Shown here one piece after another: positions 1-8,540 of a stretch of 64,000 nucleotides of DNA. The notes beneath the pieces are model-generated. The model saw only the letters and a list, made by a program, of their open reading frames with translations. It ran no database searches and was not told the origin of the DNA. The DNA comes from Rhizobium sp. 007. GTDB taxonomy: Bacteria > Pseudomonadota > Alphaproteobacteria > Rhizobiales > Rhizobiaceae. Where the stretch lies: contig NZ_CP064188.1 of NCBI RefSeq assembly GCF_015353075.1, forward strand, positions 992,001 to 1,056,000, given 5' to 3'. How positions within the stretch are numbered: position 1 is the stretch's first letter; each line of letters begins with the position of its first letter. A program made the position numbers and the translations under genes.

Positions 1-97
1 GCTTCATCTCGCCCGGACGCTTCATTGCCCATTCCTTTTGCATCGATGGAATCTGCCCGATAAACAGACTTTTCTCTTGCATATCATGAAATCTCTC

Positions 98-111
98 ATA
101 TGGTACCCTAT
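98..111. promoter_or_regulatory. Candidate operator upstream of the amino acid ABC operon
   Basis: The 14-bp imperfect palindrome ATATGGTACCCTAT (12 of 14 positions symmetric, GGTACC centre) lies about 100 bp before the first ABC gene. A GT-AC core of this kind fits GntR-family operators. On the minus strand an ATG at 25-23, preceded by AAGGA, could start a divergent gene that leaves the window after 8 codons; this could be the regulator, but too little is visible to call it. The rest of 1-213 shows no gene. Confidence 0.25.
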
Positions 112-213
112 ACAACCTCCTGATCGAGCCTTCGAGTAAAATCGATGACGACAGGCAAGCCGGCGCAGACCGGTTTCATGCAGCCACAAGGTCAATGACA
201 ACTTCAGAGGAGA

Positions 214-1065
214 ATGATGATAATGAGATTCAAGACGCTTTTTCTTTCCACCGGGTTTACGCTTGCAGCCTTCGCCGCCCCGCTCGCCGCCAAGGATTGG
301 AAGACCGCGACGATAACGCTCGAAGGCGCCTACGCGCCGTGGAATCTGACGAATGCCGACGGCTCGCTTGGCGGTTTCGAACCCGAACTCGCCAAGATCC
401 TTTGCGAACGTGCCAAGATCGAGTGCAAGCTCGTCGCCTCCGACTGGGACGGGATGATTCCAGCGCTCAACGCCGGAAAGTTCGACGTCATCATGGACGC
501 CTTGTCGATCACCGAGGAGCGCAAGAAGATCATCGACTTTACGGTTCCCTATGCCGCGACCCCCGCCGCCTTTGCGACAGCAAAGGATAGTCCGCTTGCC
601 AACGCCGCAGGCACAGGCACGACCATCAAGATGACCCCCGGCCAGACCGGGGTGAAGGAAATTGAAGGCCTCAAGGAAGTCTTCAAGGACAAGACGATCG
701 GCATTCAGGCGGCGACTGTCTACGCCAAATTCGTCTACGACAACTTCGGCAGCATCGCCGAGATTCGTGAATACAAGACCGGCGCAGACCGCGACCTTGA
801 CTTGCAGAGCGGCCGTATCGATCTCGGCTTCGACGATGCGGTCTATTTCAACAACGCGTTCCAAGCCGCAAACGGTGCGCTTGCCTTTACCGGTCCCGAA
901 ATCGCCGGCTCCATCTGGGGCGAGGGCGAAGGTCTTGGACTGCGCAAGGCAGATACGGATCTGCGCGACAAGTTCAACCAGGCCATCAAGTCGGCCCTTG
1001 CCGATGGCACCGTCAAAAACCTCTCGATGAAGTGGTTCAAGGTCGACGTCAGCCCGCAACAGTAA
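214..1065 (+). CDS. Polar amino acid ABC transporter, substrate-binding protein (SBP_bac_3)
   Basis: Periplasmic binding protein of 283 residues. Residues 1 to about 26 are a signal peptide (basic start, then hydrophobic LFLSTGFTLAAFAAPLAA). The mature part has the family-3 pattern: APWNLTNADGSLGGFEPEL near the start, DWDGMIPALNAGKFDVIMD with SITEERKK, and a C-terminal lobe. AGGAG precedes a run of ATG codons (214, 217, 223), so the exact start is uncertain by three codons. It begins an operon with two permeases, an ATPase and two catabolic enzymes. The ammonia-lyase homologue downstream suggests histidine or a related amino acid as ligand, which is inference. Confidence 0.9.
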   Translation: MMIMRFKTLFLSTGFTLAAFAAPLAAKDWKTATITLEGAYAPWNLTNADGSLGGFEPELAKILCERAKIECKLVASDWDGMIPALNAGKFDVIMDALSITEERKKIIDFTVPYAATPAAFATAKDSPLANAAGTGTTIKMTPGQTGVKEIEGLKEVFKDKTIGIQAATVYAKFVYDNFGSIAEIREYKTGADRDLDLQSGRIDLGFDDAVYFNNAFQAANGALAFTGPEIAGSIWGEGEGLGLRKADTDLRDKFNQAIKSALADGTVKNLSMKWFKVDVSPQQ

Positions 1066-1076
1066 GCGCCGGTTCC

Positions 1077-1093
1077 GGCCGAAACTTCCGGCC
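1077..1093 (+). promoter_or_regulatory. Intercistronic hairpin after binding-protein gene
   Basis: GGCCG and CGGCC flank a 7-nt loop just after the binding-protein stop codon. No T-run follows directly, so it reads as an mRNA-stabilising or attenuating hairpin of the kind often found between a binding-protein gene and its permease genes. The stem is only 5 bp. Confidence 0.3.
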
Positions 1094-1160
1094 CCCGCTT
1101 TTTTGACGGGGACCGCATGTTATTCTGACAGCCCCTTCAAGGGCAGCGCGGGGAACGGAT

Positions 1161-1886
1161 ATGGCGACACTGGAACTGATTGGCTTCGGCTCGACCGGGT
1201 GGGGGGCACTGCTGCTGCTCGGTGCGGCGACGACGCTCGCCGTGACGGCGACAGCGCTCGCAATCGGGGCGCTGCTCGGAACGATCGTCGCCGGCGCCAA
1301 GCTATCCGGCAATTGGGTGCTCTTTGCCATCGGCAGTCTCTACACCACCGTTTTTCGCGGCGTTCCCGAACTGCTGATCATCTATCTGATCTATTTCGGC
1401 GGATCATCCGCGATGACGGCGATCGGCACGGCCATGGGTTACGAGGGTTTCCTCGGACTGCCTTCCTTCGCGGCCGGTGCGCTGGCCGTCGGTATCATTT
1501 CAGGCGCATATCAGGCGGAGGTCTTCCGTGGCGCCTACCTTGCGATTTCCAAGGGTGAACTTGAGGCGGCATCCGCAATCGGCATGCCCCGTGGCTTGCG
1601 CTTCCGCCGCATTATCATGCCACAGGTCCTGCGTTTTGCCATTCCCGGTCTCGGCAATGTCTGGCAATTGAGCCTCAAGGACTCGGCGCTGGTTTCGGTG
1701 ACGGGTCTCGCCGAATTGATGCGGACCAGCCAGGTCGCGGCCGGCTCTACCCGGCAATATTTCCTCTTCTTCATCGTCGGTGGCGCGCTCTATCTGATCC
1801 TGACGAGCCTTTCCGATCGGGTATTCAACGGTGCCGAGCGGCGGACAAACCGCAGCATGCCGGCAGCTGCGATGGGCCAGGCCTGA
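1161..1886 (+). CDS. Amino acid ABC transporter permease (HisQ/HisM type)
   Basis: Integral membrane permease of 241 residues from the polar amino acid uptake family. About five hydrophobic segments are visible. The cytoplasmic EAA loop, which docks on the ATPase, reads KGELEAASAIGMPRGLRFRR. GxxQLSLKDSALVS, typical of HisQ/HisM proteins, follows (WQLSLKDSALVSVTGLAELM). The start ATG follows GGGGAACGGAT. It is 95 bp after the binding-protein stop and 9 bp before the second permease, so the two probably form a heterodimeric channel. Confidence 0.9.
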   Translation: MATLELIGFGSTGWGALLLLGAATTLAVTATALAIGALLGTIVAGAKLSGNWVLFAIGSLYTTVFRGVPELLIIYLIYFGGSSAMTAIGTAMGYEGFLGLPSFAAGALAVGIISGAYQAEVFRGAYLAISKGELEAASAIGMPRGLRFRRIIMPQVLRFAIPGLGNVWQLSLKDSALVSVTGLAELMRTSQVAAGSTRQYFLFFIVGGALYLILTSLSDRVFNGAERRTNRSMPAAAMGQA

Positions 1887-1895
1887 GGAACGACC

Positions 1896-2600
1896 ATGGA
1901 TTTAACCTTTCTGTCGCAGACCATGATCACGCTGCTGAAGGCCGTGCCGATGACGCTGGCGCTCTTTTCCGCGTCGATCTTCTTCGGCCTCCTTCTGGCG
2001 CTCTTGATCGTCTGGATGCGCATTGGCGGCAATCGGGTGCTTTCGGCGATTGCCAAGGGCTACGTCTTTATCTTCCGCGGCTCACCGCTTCTGATCCAGA
2101 TGTTTCTCGTCTTTTACGGCCTCGGGCAATTCGGTTTCATCCGCTATTCCTTCCTCTGGCCGTTCCTGCGCGAGCCTTTCGTCTGTGCCGTCCTGTCGCT
2201 GGCGCTCTGCACCGCCGGCTACACGGCTGAAATCTTCCGCGGCGGCATTCGTGCAATCTCTCCAAGGGAGATCGAGGCCGCCCGCTCGATCGGCATGTCG
2301 GGCTTGCTGCTTGTGCGCCGCATCCTGGCGCCCATCGCTTTCCGGCACGCCCTGCCTGCTTATTCGACCGAGATCGTGCTGATGATGAAGTCGACGGCTC
2401 TCGCAAGCCTCGTCACAGTATGGGAGGTCACAGGTGTCGCCCAGCGTCTGATCTCGCAGACCTATCGCACGATGGAGGTCTTCCTCTGTGCTGCCCTCAT
2501 CTACCTTGTTTTGAACTTCATCATCCTTCAGGGCATGACCCTGCTTGAATATTCGCTCTCCCGACATCGCCGCGCCGTTCCGGCGGCGCTGAAGGCGTAG
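1896..2600 (+). CDS. Amino acid ABC transporter permease (HisM type)
   Basis: Second permease of the importer, 234 residues, with the same topology as its upstream partner. The N-terminal helix region ([24 protein letters not shown]) and [21 protein letters not shown] are characteristic of this family. The EAA loop reads [30 protein letters not shown] precedes the ATG. The 28-bp gap to the ATPase gene and the shared strand place it in the same transcript. Confidence 0.9.
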   Translation: MDLTFLSQTMITLLKAVPMTLALFSASIFFGLLLALLIVWMRIGGNRVLSAIAKGYVFIFRGSPLLIQMFLVFYGLGQFGFIRYSFLWPFLREPFVCAVLSLALCTAGYTAEIFRGGIRAISPREIEAARSIGMSGLLLVRRILAPIAFRHALPAYSTEIVLMMKSTALASLVTVWEVTGVAQRLISQTYRTMEVFLCAALIYLVLNFIILQGMTLLEYSLSRHRRAVPAALKA

Positions 2601-2628
2601 GATCAGACTGAACCCGATTGGAGCCTTC

Positions 2629-3405
2629 ATGCCCGGTCTAACCCGACTTTCGGTCCGCAACATCCGCAAGAGCTTCGGAACTCACGAGGTGTTACGCGGA
2701 ATTTCCCTCGACGCACAGGATGGCGATGTGATTTCGCTGCTCGGCGCCTCGGGCTCCGGCAAATCGACGTTCCTGCGTTGCATCAACCTTCTCGAGACGG
2801 CGACGAGTGGCGAGATCTGGGTCGATGGTGAAGAGATCCAGATGGTGCATAAGAACGGAAGAAGCAGGCCCGCGAGCCAGAAGCAGGTCGATCATATCCG
2901 CTCCGAACTCGGCATGGTTTTTCAGCAATTCAACCTCTGGTCACATATGACCATCCTGCAGAATGTGATCGAAGGCCCCGTGCATGTCCTCAAACGGCCG
3001 CGTGCAGAATGCATTTCCGAAGCCGAGGCGCTGCTCGAAAAAGTCGGCATCGCCGACAAGCGTCATGCCTATCCGGCGCATCTTTCCGGCGGCCAGCAGC
3101 AGCGCGCCGCGATCGCGCGCGCGCTTGCGATGAAGCCAAAGGTGATGCTCTTCGACGAGCCGACCTCTGCACTTGATCCAGAACTCGTCGGTGAGGTACT
3201 CCGCGTCATGCGTGCGCTCGCTGAAGAGGGCATGACCATGCTCGTCGTTACCCATGAAATGAGTTTTGCCAGCAACGTCTCTAATCGCGTCATCTTCATG
3301 CGCGAAGGTCTTGTGGAAAGCAGTGGCGCGCCGGACGAAATGTTCGGCGGCGGCGCATCGCCAGCCTTTCGCCAGTTCATCGGCCATTTCGGAAGCGGAC
3401 AATGA
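2629..3405 (+). CDS. Amino acid ABC transporter ATP-binding protein
   Basis: Energy-coupling ATPase of 258 residues. The Walker A motif GASGSGKST is at residues 39-47. The signature LSGGQQQR, Walker [13 protein letters not shown] and the H-loop VVTHEM follow in normal order. The insertion around [20 protein letters not shown] is typical of HisP/OccP-type ATPases. GGAG sits upstream of the ATG. The stop codon overlaps the next start (ATGA), which couples transport to the ammonia-lyase homologue. Confidence 0.92.
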   Translation: MPGLTRLSVRNIRKSFGTHEVLRGISLDAQDGDVISLLGASGSGKSTFLRCINLLETATSGEIWVDGEEIQMVHKNGRSRPASQKQVDHIRSELGMVFQQFNLWSHMTILQNVIEGPVHVLKRPRAECISEAEALLEKVGIADKRHAYPAHLSGGQQQRAAIARALAMKPKVMLFDEPTSALDPELVGEVLRVMRALAEEGMTMLVVTHEMSFASNVSNRVIFMREGLVESSGAPDEMFGGGASPAFRQFIGHFGSGQ

Positions 3406-4895
3406 CCGTCACGATCGGGGACAGGCTTGGCTGGCGCGACATCGCTCAGGTCGGCGAAGGCGAGGCACTTGCACTGTCGCCGGCTGCAGAGGAACGTATC
3501 GCCCACGCTGCCCGTATCGTCGGGCGCATCGTCGAAAGCGGGGTGCGAGCCTACGGTATAAATACCGGCGTCGGCGCGCTGTCGGATACGGTCGTTGATC
3601 GTAGCTCGCAAAGCCGACTTTCGCGCAATATCGTACTTAGTCACGCATGCGGCGTCGGCCCGCTCTTGGCACCACGCGAGGTGCGGGCGATTATTGCCGC
3701 GCAGATCGCCAATTTTGCCCACGGCCATTCAGGCGTGCGGCCGGAAATCGTCAGCAACCTGGCTGCCTTTCTCGAGAGGGATTGCATTCCCGATGTGCCG
3801 TCGAAAGGCTCAGCCGGCTATCTCACCCATAATGCCCATAGTGCGCTCGTCTTGATTGGGGAGGGATCTGCGCGCGTTGCCGGTCGTCCGATGCACGGGC
3901 GAGACGCGTTGACGGCGATCGGGCTTGCGCCACTCGTCCTCAAGGCCAAAGAAGGGCTGAGCCTTGTCAATGGCACGGCTTGCGCGACCGGTCTTTCGAG
4001 CATCGCTCTCGCACGTGCCGCCCGCCTGCTCGATTGGGCCGATGCAATCGCCGCCCTTACCCTGGAAGCTGCCGGCTGCCAGCTGGCAGCGTTCGACGAA
4101 GCGGTGCTTGCGCTTCGCCCTTCGAGGGGTATCGCTGCGGTCGGTGCGTCCATCCGCAATCGGCTTTCGGGCAGCGGGCTTGTTGCGGCCGCCCTCGCAA
4201 GACGTACGCAGGATGCGCTCAGCTTGCGTGCGATACCGCATGCGCATGGCGGCGCGCGCGACGTATTCGAGCAGTCAGCCGAGACCGTCGACCGGGAGCT
4301 CGCATCCGTCACCGACAACCCGGCGATCTCGGGCACGCCGGACAATCCGATCGTCTCGTCAGAAGCGCATGCCGTTGCTCCGGCACTCGCGCAGGCGGCC
4401 GACAGCCTTGCAATCGCAATCGCTCAAATCGGCGCAATGAGCGAGCGGCGAATTGATCGGCTTGTCAATCCGTTGGTAAGCGGTCTTCCGCCTTTCCTTG
4501 CCAGTGATGCCGGCAGCAATTCCGGCTTCATGATCGCCCAGTACACGGCTGCGGCGCTCAGCAATGAGAACCGCCGTCTTGCTGCTCCGGCCTCGACGGA
4601 TGGCGGCCTGACATCGGGACTGCAGGAGGATTTTCTCGCGCATCCGACAGCTGCTGCAAACAAGCTGCTTTCCGTCATCGATAACGCTGAATACATCCTG
4701 GCGATCGAATTGATGGCTGCGGCCCAGGCCCATGATTTTCTCGAGGCGACGGCGCCGAGGGCGAGAGGAACGGAAGAAATCCATATTATCGTGCGTGCGC
4801 ATGTGCTGCACTATGCCGATGACCGCCCGCTTGGTGGGGACATGGAGGCGTTGCGCACTTTGCTTCGGGATCGCTCGCCACCGGCGGATACTTAA
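3402..4895 (+). CDS. HAL/PAL-family protein lacking the MIO-forming Ala-Ser-Gly motif
   Basis: Aromatic amino acid lyase homologue of 497 residues, full family length. The conserved YGINTGVG is present at 51-58. In true histidine or phenylalanine ammonia-lyases, Ala-Ser-Gly in GSVGASGDLAPLAH cyclises to the MIO electrophile. Here the aligned stretch at 136-146 reads [11 protein letters not shown], about three residues shorter and without ASG. The usual QDPYSLR is QDALSLR, so a second active-site Tyr is also lost. The gene overlaps the ATPase stop by 4 bp and lies just before a flavin oxidase, so it belongs to the uptake operon. It probably acts on an amino acid derivative by another chemistry, or serves only for binding. 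Calling it a functional HutH would be unsafe. Confidence 0.8.
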   Translation: MTVTIGDRLGWRDIAQVGEGEALALSPAAEERIAHAARIVGRIVESGVRAYGINTGVGALSDTVVDRSSQSRLSRNIVLSHACGVGPLLAPREVRAIIAAQIANFAHGHSGVRPEIVSNLAAFLERDCIPDVPSKGSAGYLTHNAHSALVLIGEGSARVAGRPMHGRDALTAIGLAPLVLKAKEGLSLVNGTACATGLSSIALARAARLLDWADAIAALTLEAAGCQLAAFDEAVLALRPSRGIAAVGASIRNRLSGSGLVAAALARRTQDALSLRAIPHAHGGARDVFEQSAETVDRELASVTDNPAISGTPDNPIVSSEAHAVAPALAQAADSLAIAIAQIGAMSERRIDRLVNPLVSGLPPFLASDAGSNSGFMIAQYTAAALSNENRRLAAPASTDGGLTSGLQEDFLAHPTAAANKLLSVIDNAEYILAIELMAAAQAHDFLEATAPRARGTEEIHIIVRAHVLHYADDRPLGGDMEALRTLLRDRSPPADT

Positions 4896-4905
4896 AGGGG
4901 TTGCC

Positions 4906-6072
4906 ATGATCGCTCGATTCGACGTCGCTGTGATTGGCCTTGGAGCCATGGGAAGCGCAGCACTTGCATTTCTCGCCGCCCGCGGCGTCAAAGCGATTGG
5001 TATCGACGCTTATTTTCCCGCGCATGCAATGAGCTCGTCGCATGGCGACAGCCGGCTCATTCGGCTCGGCTATTTCGAGGACCCGTCCTATGTGCCGCTT
5101 CTTCAACGTGCCTATCGCAACTGGCGAGCGCTCGAAACCTGTCTAAGGACCGATATCCTGACCATCACCGGCGTGTTGCAGATTGGTCCGCCAGACAGCA
5201 AGATTGTGAGCGGCACGCGCACTTCGTGCAGGCTACACGGTCTTGCCCATGAAGAGCTCGACGCGGCGGAAATGGCGCGCCGCTTTCCTGCTTTTCAGCT
5301 CGATGACGATGAGGTTGCGATCCTCGATCCGCAAGGCGGATATCTGCGCCCGGAAGCTGCCGTCATGGGCTACATCAAACTTGCGGCCGAAAGCGGAGCG
5401 ATGCTCCATTTTGGCGAGAAGGTTATGGCGCTCGATCCGGGTGACGGCGGTGTCACTATCTCGTCAGCGAGTGGCCGCTACCACGCCAGAAAGGTCGTCA
5501 TCGCGACGGGATCCTGGATTGCGGAACTCGTTCCGCACCTGAAATCACACGCGACCCCGATCCGTCAGGTCGTGGCGTGGTATCAGCCAAAAGACGGTTT
5601 TGTAACAGAGCCGCAGCGCATGCCATGTTTCCTGCGCGATGAAGGTGCGGAAGGTTCCTATTTTGGCTTCCCTGCGATCGGCACCGACGGCATCAAGCTT
5701 GGCCGCCACGCGCATTTCCGCGAGCCGATCGACCCCAACGAACCCAATCCGCCGATCAACGACCAGGATACCGCACTGCTCGACGGCTTTGCGTCCAGAC
5801 GTCTGCCTGGGGCTGCCGGGCTTCGTGTTCGCGCGGCCTCCTGCCGCTATACGATGTTGCCGAGCGAGGATTTCCTCTTCGACCTTTTGCCCGGACAGCC
5901 AAACATTGTCGTTGCATCGCCCTGTTCCGGGCATGGTTTCAAATTCGCGAGCATCGTCGGTGAGATTCTGTCTGACCTTGCACTCGATGGTGGCACTGCG
6001 TTGGAGATCGCGGCTTTTTCTTTTGACGCCCTCGAAAGACATCGCCATTCGCAATCTCTGGGCGTCAAGTAA
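4906..6072 (+). CDS. FAD-dependent oxidoreductase, monomeric sarcosine oxidase / N-methyltryptophan oxidase family
   Basis: Flavoprotein amine oxidase of 388 residues. The N-terminal Rossmann motif is VAVIGLGAMGSAAL. SSSHGDSRLIRLGY and the C-terminal CSGHGFKFA are hallmark stretches of the SolA/MSOX family. Cys313 in CRYTMLPSEDF aligns with the cysteine that binds FAD covalently in these enzymes. The ATG at 4906 is preferred to longer upstream starts because it follows AAAGGGG and begins directly with the nucleotide-binding fold. It lies 10 bp after the ammonia-lyase homologue. It likely oxidises a secondary amine or N-methyl amino acid made or imported by the operon. Confidence 0.85.
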   Translation: MIARFDVAVIGLGAMGSAALAFLAARGVKAIGIDAYFPAHAMSSSHGDSRLIRLGYFEDPSYVPLLQRAYRNWRALETCLRTDILTITGVLQIGPPDSKIVSGTRTSCRLHGLAHEELDAAEMARRFPAFQLDDDEVAILDPQGGYLRPEAAVMGYIKLAAESGAMLHFGEKVMALDPGDGGVTISSASGRYHARKVVIATGSWIAELVPHLKSHATPIRQVVAWYQPKDGFVTEPQRMPCFLRDEGAEGSYFGFPAIGTDGIKLGRHAHFREPIDPNEPNPPINDQDTALLDGFASRRLPGAAGLRVRAASCRYTMLPSEDFLFDLLPGQPNIVVASPCSGHGFKFASIVGEILSDLALDGGTALEIAAFSFDALERHRHSQSLGVK

Positions 6073-6113
6073 CCAAGCGACTGCTGCTGGCAACCGATGA
6101 CCCATGCCGTCCG

Positions 6114-6338
6114 TCACGCGTCGGGGTCATCACGCGTCGCGCCTGCCAAGAGCTTCAATTGCTCCGGTTCATGCACGCCTTGGCGATATAATTCTATGAT
6201 GATCGACGCCAGACGTGCGACCGTTTCATTATCGGTGATGTCCATCTGAGCACACAGATCATCAAGGACGTTATTGCAGACGGTCAGATCTTCAGACGTA
6301 AGCGGCTCGTCGCGGTGATTGCCGAAATGCTCTTCCAT
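6114..6338 (-). CDS. Small acidic protein paired with XRE regulator
   Basis: Protein of 74 residues, MEEHFGNHRDEPL at the N-terminus, with a predicted helical middle (VCNNVLDDLCAQMDITDNETVARLASIIIELYRQG). No enzyme motif is visible. The start at 6338 is chosen because CAGGTGG lies 5 nt before it and the ATG follows one base after the stop of the upstream XRE gene, so the pair is translationally coupled. Function is unknown. It could be a partner or modulator of the regulator. Confidence 0.65.
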   Translation of the reverse strand: MEEHFGNHRDEPLTSEDLTVCNNVLDDLCAQMDITDNETVARLASIIIELYRQGVHEPEQLKLLAGATRDDPDA

Positions 6339-6339
6339 A

Positions 6340-6687
6340 TCAGCCACCTGCACCAGGAGGTGCATCGTTTTCGAAAACTTCGCGGTATTGAATCGTCTGT
6401 TTCTCATCGACGTCGATCGACCCGCGCGCAGGTGCCAGAAGGCGAACGCCTGGGCCGCCGGAGCCTGAATAGTCGCCGTCGAGGAAGGCAATGCCGGCCG
6501 CTTCGAGGGCACGAACTACGGCGACGACGTTGTTAGCCATACCCTTGACCTCTCCATCGCTGGCTTCCATCCGGCGTAAGGTGGGAGCAGAAACATTGGC
6601 GTCCTTGGCAAGTTCGACTTGACCAAGACCCGCCAACACACGCGCCGCTGCCAGCTGTTTGCCGGTGATGTGACTGATTTCACGCAT
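6340..6687 (-). CDS. XRE-family helix-turn-helix protein
   Basis: Small DNA-binding protein of 115 residues. A helix-turn-helix fills residues 8-62 (GKQLAAARVLAGLGQVELAK, then VSAPTLRRMEAS). The C-terminal half is short and has no known ligand domain. It is the first gene of a two-gene leftward operon and is divergent from the DUF982 gene across a 237-bp region. That region contains TTGATCAATCAA at about 6745-6756, a possible autoregulatory site. It resembles small rhizobial XRE regulators of unknown target. Confidence 0.8.
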   Translation of the reverse strand: MREISHITGKQLAAARVLAGLGQVELAKDANVSAPTLRRMEASDGEVKGMANNVVAVVRALEAAGIAFLDGDYSGSGGPGVRLLAPARGSIDVDEKQTIQYREVFENDAPPGAGG

Positions 6688-6924
6688 GGTGATTTGAGCC
6701 GCTAGCCGCCTCTGTTCGTGAGGATATTAATTATCACACTGAGCGATTTTGATCAATCAAGATGTCAGAAGCGCCCGCCCGGTATTCTCAAAACGAATGC
6801 GTCCTGATCACGATCGCTGCAGGACCTCATCCGATTGGTTTAGGCCATTACCTCTTGAACGAAAACCTCTCAAAACCAATATTTTCTTGGGTCGAATAGC
6901 GGCATCTAGAGAGGAGAAAACACC

Positions 6925-7230
6925 ATGCTTGTCAGTGAGGTGCCTTGGCGGGTTCCGGTAACGGTCCGCTTGGAGTGCGGACTTGAGCGGACATTTAACT
7001 CAGCCTTTGAAACCATTGATTTTCTTGAGAACGAGTGGCCCGAGCGGCGAGGCGAGCGCTACCATCGAGCCGTCAACCAGTGCCGGGGAGCACTGAGCCG
7101 AGTCGTCCCCGCAGAGGTTGCCCGCGAAGCATTTATCGCAGCCTGCCTGGAGGCTGGCATGCCGGCATTGGCAGGCACGCTCGCCGCACGTGCACAAGCA
7201 TCATCGCCGAACCTTGCAATAAGTGCATAA
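6925..7230 (+). CDS. DUF982 domain-containing protein
   Basis: Protein of 101 residues that matches the rhizobial DUF982 family: VTVRLECGLERTFNSAFE, then a conserved stretch with ENEWPERRGERYHRAVNQC and a C-terminal helix (AREAFIAACLEAGM). The family is multicopy in Rhizobiaceae and has no known biochemical role. GAGGAG lies 10 nt before the ATG. A strong hairpin follows the stop, so it is probably monocistronic. Confidence 0.8.
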   Translation: MLVSEVPWRVPVTVRLECGLERTFNSAFETIDFLENEWPERRGERYHRAVNQCRGALSRVVPAEVAREAFIAACLEAGMPALAGTLAARAQASSPNLAISA

Positions 7231-7236
7231 TTGACG

Positions 7237-7266
7237 GCCGTCGGCGCGAAGCCGACGGCATTGTTA
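7237..7266 (+). terminator. Hairpin after DUF982 gene
   Basis: GCCGTCGGC and GCCGACGGC form a perfect 9-bp stem with a GCGAA loop (7237-7259), followed by a T-rich stretch ending in TTTTTTA near 7276. It sits 7 bp after the stop codon. Between here and 7585 no gene is visible; the roughly 300 bp probably hold the promoter and long 5' leader of the cold-shock gene. Confidence 0.6.
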
Positions 7267-7584
7267 TGATTTTTTAATGGTCGACGCGCATTCTGGCGGT
7301 GTCGCGAAGGTAATGCGTAGCGACTGCATTCATCCTCCTAGGAATGGTCCGTCACTTGGCAAGCGGTGGGTCTCTTTCGTTTCAGCCGCGCATGCCAGCC
7401 CAGGTAGTGCGCTCTAGCCTTTATGTAAACACAGTTGTCGCCTAAAAGCCGGGCATCGAGCTTGCCTGTTAAGCTTTGTTTTGGCGCCCTTCGCGCTCAA
7501 GGCGGTCTTTCCTCTCAAAATCGATCATCCGTCGTCGGCAATGCGGCCGAGCGATTAATCCTGTGCAATTGAAAGGAAATCGTC

Positions 7585-7794
7585 ATGAACAGTGGAACTG
7601 TTAAATTTTTCAACTCGGCCAAAGGCTTCGGCTTCATTCAGCCAAGCGATGGATCAACGGACGTTTTCGTTCACATCTCTGCTCTAGAGCGCTCCGGCAT
7701 GTCTGATCTAAGGGAAGGCCAGAAGGTCACCTTTGACATCGTGCGCGACAATAAAAGCGGAAAGAATGCCGCCGAGAATCTTCTCGCTGCGTGA
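7585..7794 (+). CDS. cspA: Cold-shock protein, CspA family
   Basis: Single cold-shock domain of 69 residues, the usual length. The RNA-binding motifs RNP1 (KGFGFI, residues 13-18) and RNP2 (VFVHI, 27-31) are intact. It acts as a single-strand nucleic acid chaperone, melting mRNA structure or preventing termination. AAAGGAAAT lies just before the ATG. The long upstream non-coding leader fits post-transcriptional control, as known for csp genes. Rhizobia carry many paralogues, so the exact paralogue name is uncertain. Confidence 0.92.
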   Translation: MNSGTVKFFNSAKGFGFIQPSDGSTDVFVHISALERSGMSDLREGQKVTFDIVRDNKSGKNAAENLLAA

Positions 7795-7857
7795 ACCATC
7801 CAACCAGATCGGCCACTGACCACGGATTTACTGGCACTGTCTGTTACGACGAATTGA

Positions 7858-7881
7858 GGTCGGGACTGCCCGGCCTTTTTT
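7858..7881 (+). terminator. Rho-independent terminator after the cold-shock gene
   Basis: GGTCGGG and CCCGGCC pair (one G-T pair) around an ACTG loop and are followed at once by TTTTTT. This is a textbook intrinsic terminator 63 bp after the stop codon. Confidence 0.75.
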
Positions 7882-7905
7882 AATTTCCAATTTTGGAGCT
7901 ACGAG

Positions 7906-8076
7906 ATGAAGAAAACCAATGCAGATCACCTTCTTCAGCGGGCCAAGCGCCAGGTCGCCAACACGAGCGCCGGCGGGCATCTGGGTGGTACCAATTTCGG
8001 ACAGGCCTATGACGCTAAGACGTCATCAGTGAAGGCGAAAAGCGACAAGGTTCGCAGGAATGCCAACGGACGATAA
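7906..8076 (+). CDS. Small basic hypothetical protein (56 aa)
   Basis: Short gene starting MKKTNADHLLQRAKRQVAN and ending in KSDKVRRNANGR, rich in Lys, Arg, Gln and Asn, with no hydrophobic segment. TTGGAG lies 7 nt before the ATG and an intrinsic hairpin follows the stop, so it is a real transcription unit of its own after the cold-shock gene. The composition suggests a nucleic-acid-associated or stress-related small protein. Function is unknown. Confidence 0.6.
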   Translation: MKKTNADHLLQRAKRQVANTSAGGHLGGTNFGQAYDAKTSSVKAKSDKVRRNANGR

Positions 8077-8100
8077 GCCGGCGTCGACCGGATCAAGAGT

Positions 8101-8130
8101 GCCCGTTGCTCTAAAGCAGCGGGCATTGTC
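8101..8130 (+). terminator. Terminator-like hairpin after the 56-aa gene
   Basis: GCCCGTTGCT and AGCAGCGGGC form a 10-bp stem (one G-T pair) with a CTAA loop (8101-8124), followed by ATTGTCTT. It sits 25 bp after the stop codon and could serve the opposite strand too. Confidence 0.55.
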
Positions 8131-8181
8131 TTCGAAAGGGCCGACGGCTCATGTTGTCGGCCAGGCGCAGTCCGCCTGATA

Positions 8182-8349
8182 TTACCAAACGGCCAGATAC
8201 TTCAGGAGCGATACAATGCCGATGATTATCACGATAATCTGCACGATCTGGCGCATGCGGGCATCGATCGGCAGCCGCTGAACCAAGTATAAGACGAGAA
8301 TGATTACGAGAAATGTGATCAAGATTCCGATTATCACTGACGCACCCAT
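8182..8349 (-). CDS. Small two-helix membrane protein, Thivi_2564-like
   Basis: Protein of 55 residues made almost entirely of two membrane helices (VIIGILITFLVIILVLYLV and VQIIVIIIGIVSLLKYLAVW) joined by QRLPIDARMRQ. The loop and helix pattern matches the family named Thivi_2564, which I recall as small membrane proteins of unknown function. AGGAGTAAGGATAA precedes the ATG. It is monocistronic in a gene-poor stretch; function is unknown. Confidence 0.6.
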   Translation of the reverse strand: MGASVIIGILITFLVIILVLYLVQRLPIDARMRQIVQIIVIIIGIVSLLKYLAVW

Positions 8350-8470
8350 TTATCCTTACTCCTGTGGATGAAAGCCTTTGGACAACAGGCGTTTAACTAA
8401 CGGATGGCAGGGTAAAGGAAAGAGCGGGAATTGACGTTTCCAAATGCTCTTTAATTCGACCGACGTATCG

Positions 8471-8495
8471 GCCGGGGCGGCCATGAGGCCCCGGC
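8471..8495. terminator. GC-rich hairpin between the convergent edge and the ABC operon
   Basis: GCCGGGGC and GCCCCGGC pair around a 9-nt loop. It lies about 45 bp beyond the stop of the leftward siderophore ABC operon and is the likely terminator or 3'-end stabiliser, though no T-run follows on that strand. The rest of 8350-8540 shows no gene. Confidence 0.35.
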
Positions 8496-8540
8496 ACTCG
8501 TCTTTCCCCTCTGAATGCCGCATCTGTGCAGCTTCGCCGC

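Noticed and set aside
6745..6756. TTGATCAATCAA as an FNR/FixK box
   Set aside because: The half-sites are 2 bp apart, not the 4 bp needed for TTGAT-N4-ATCAA.
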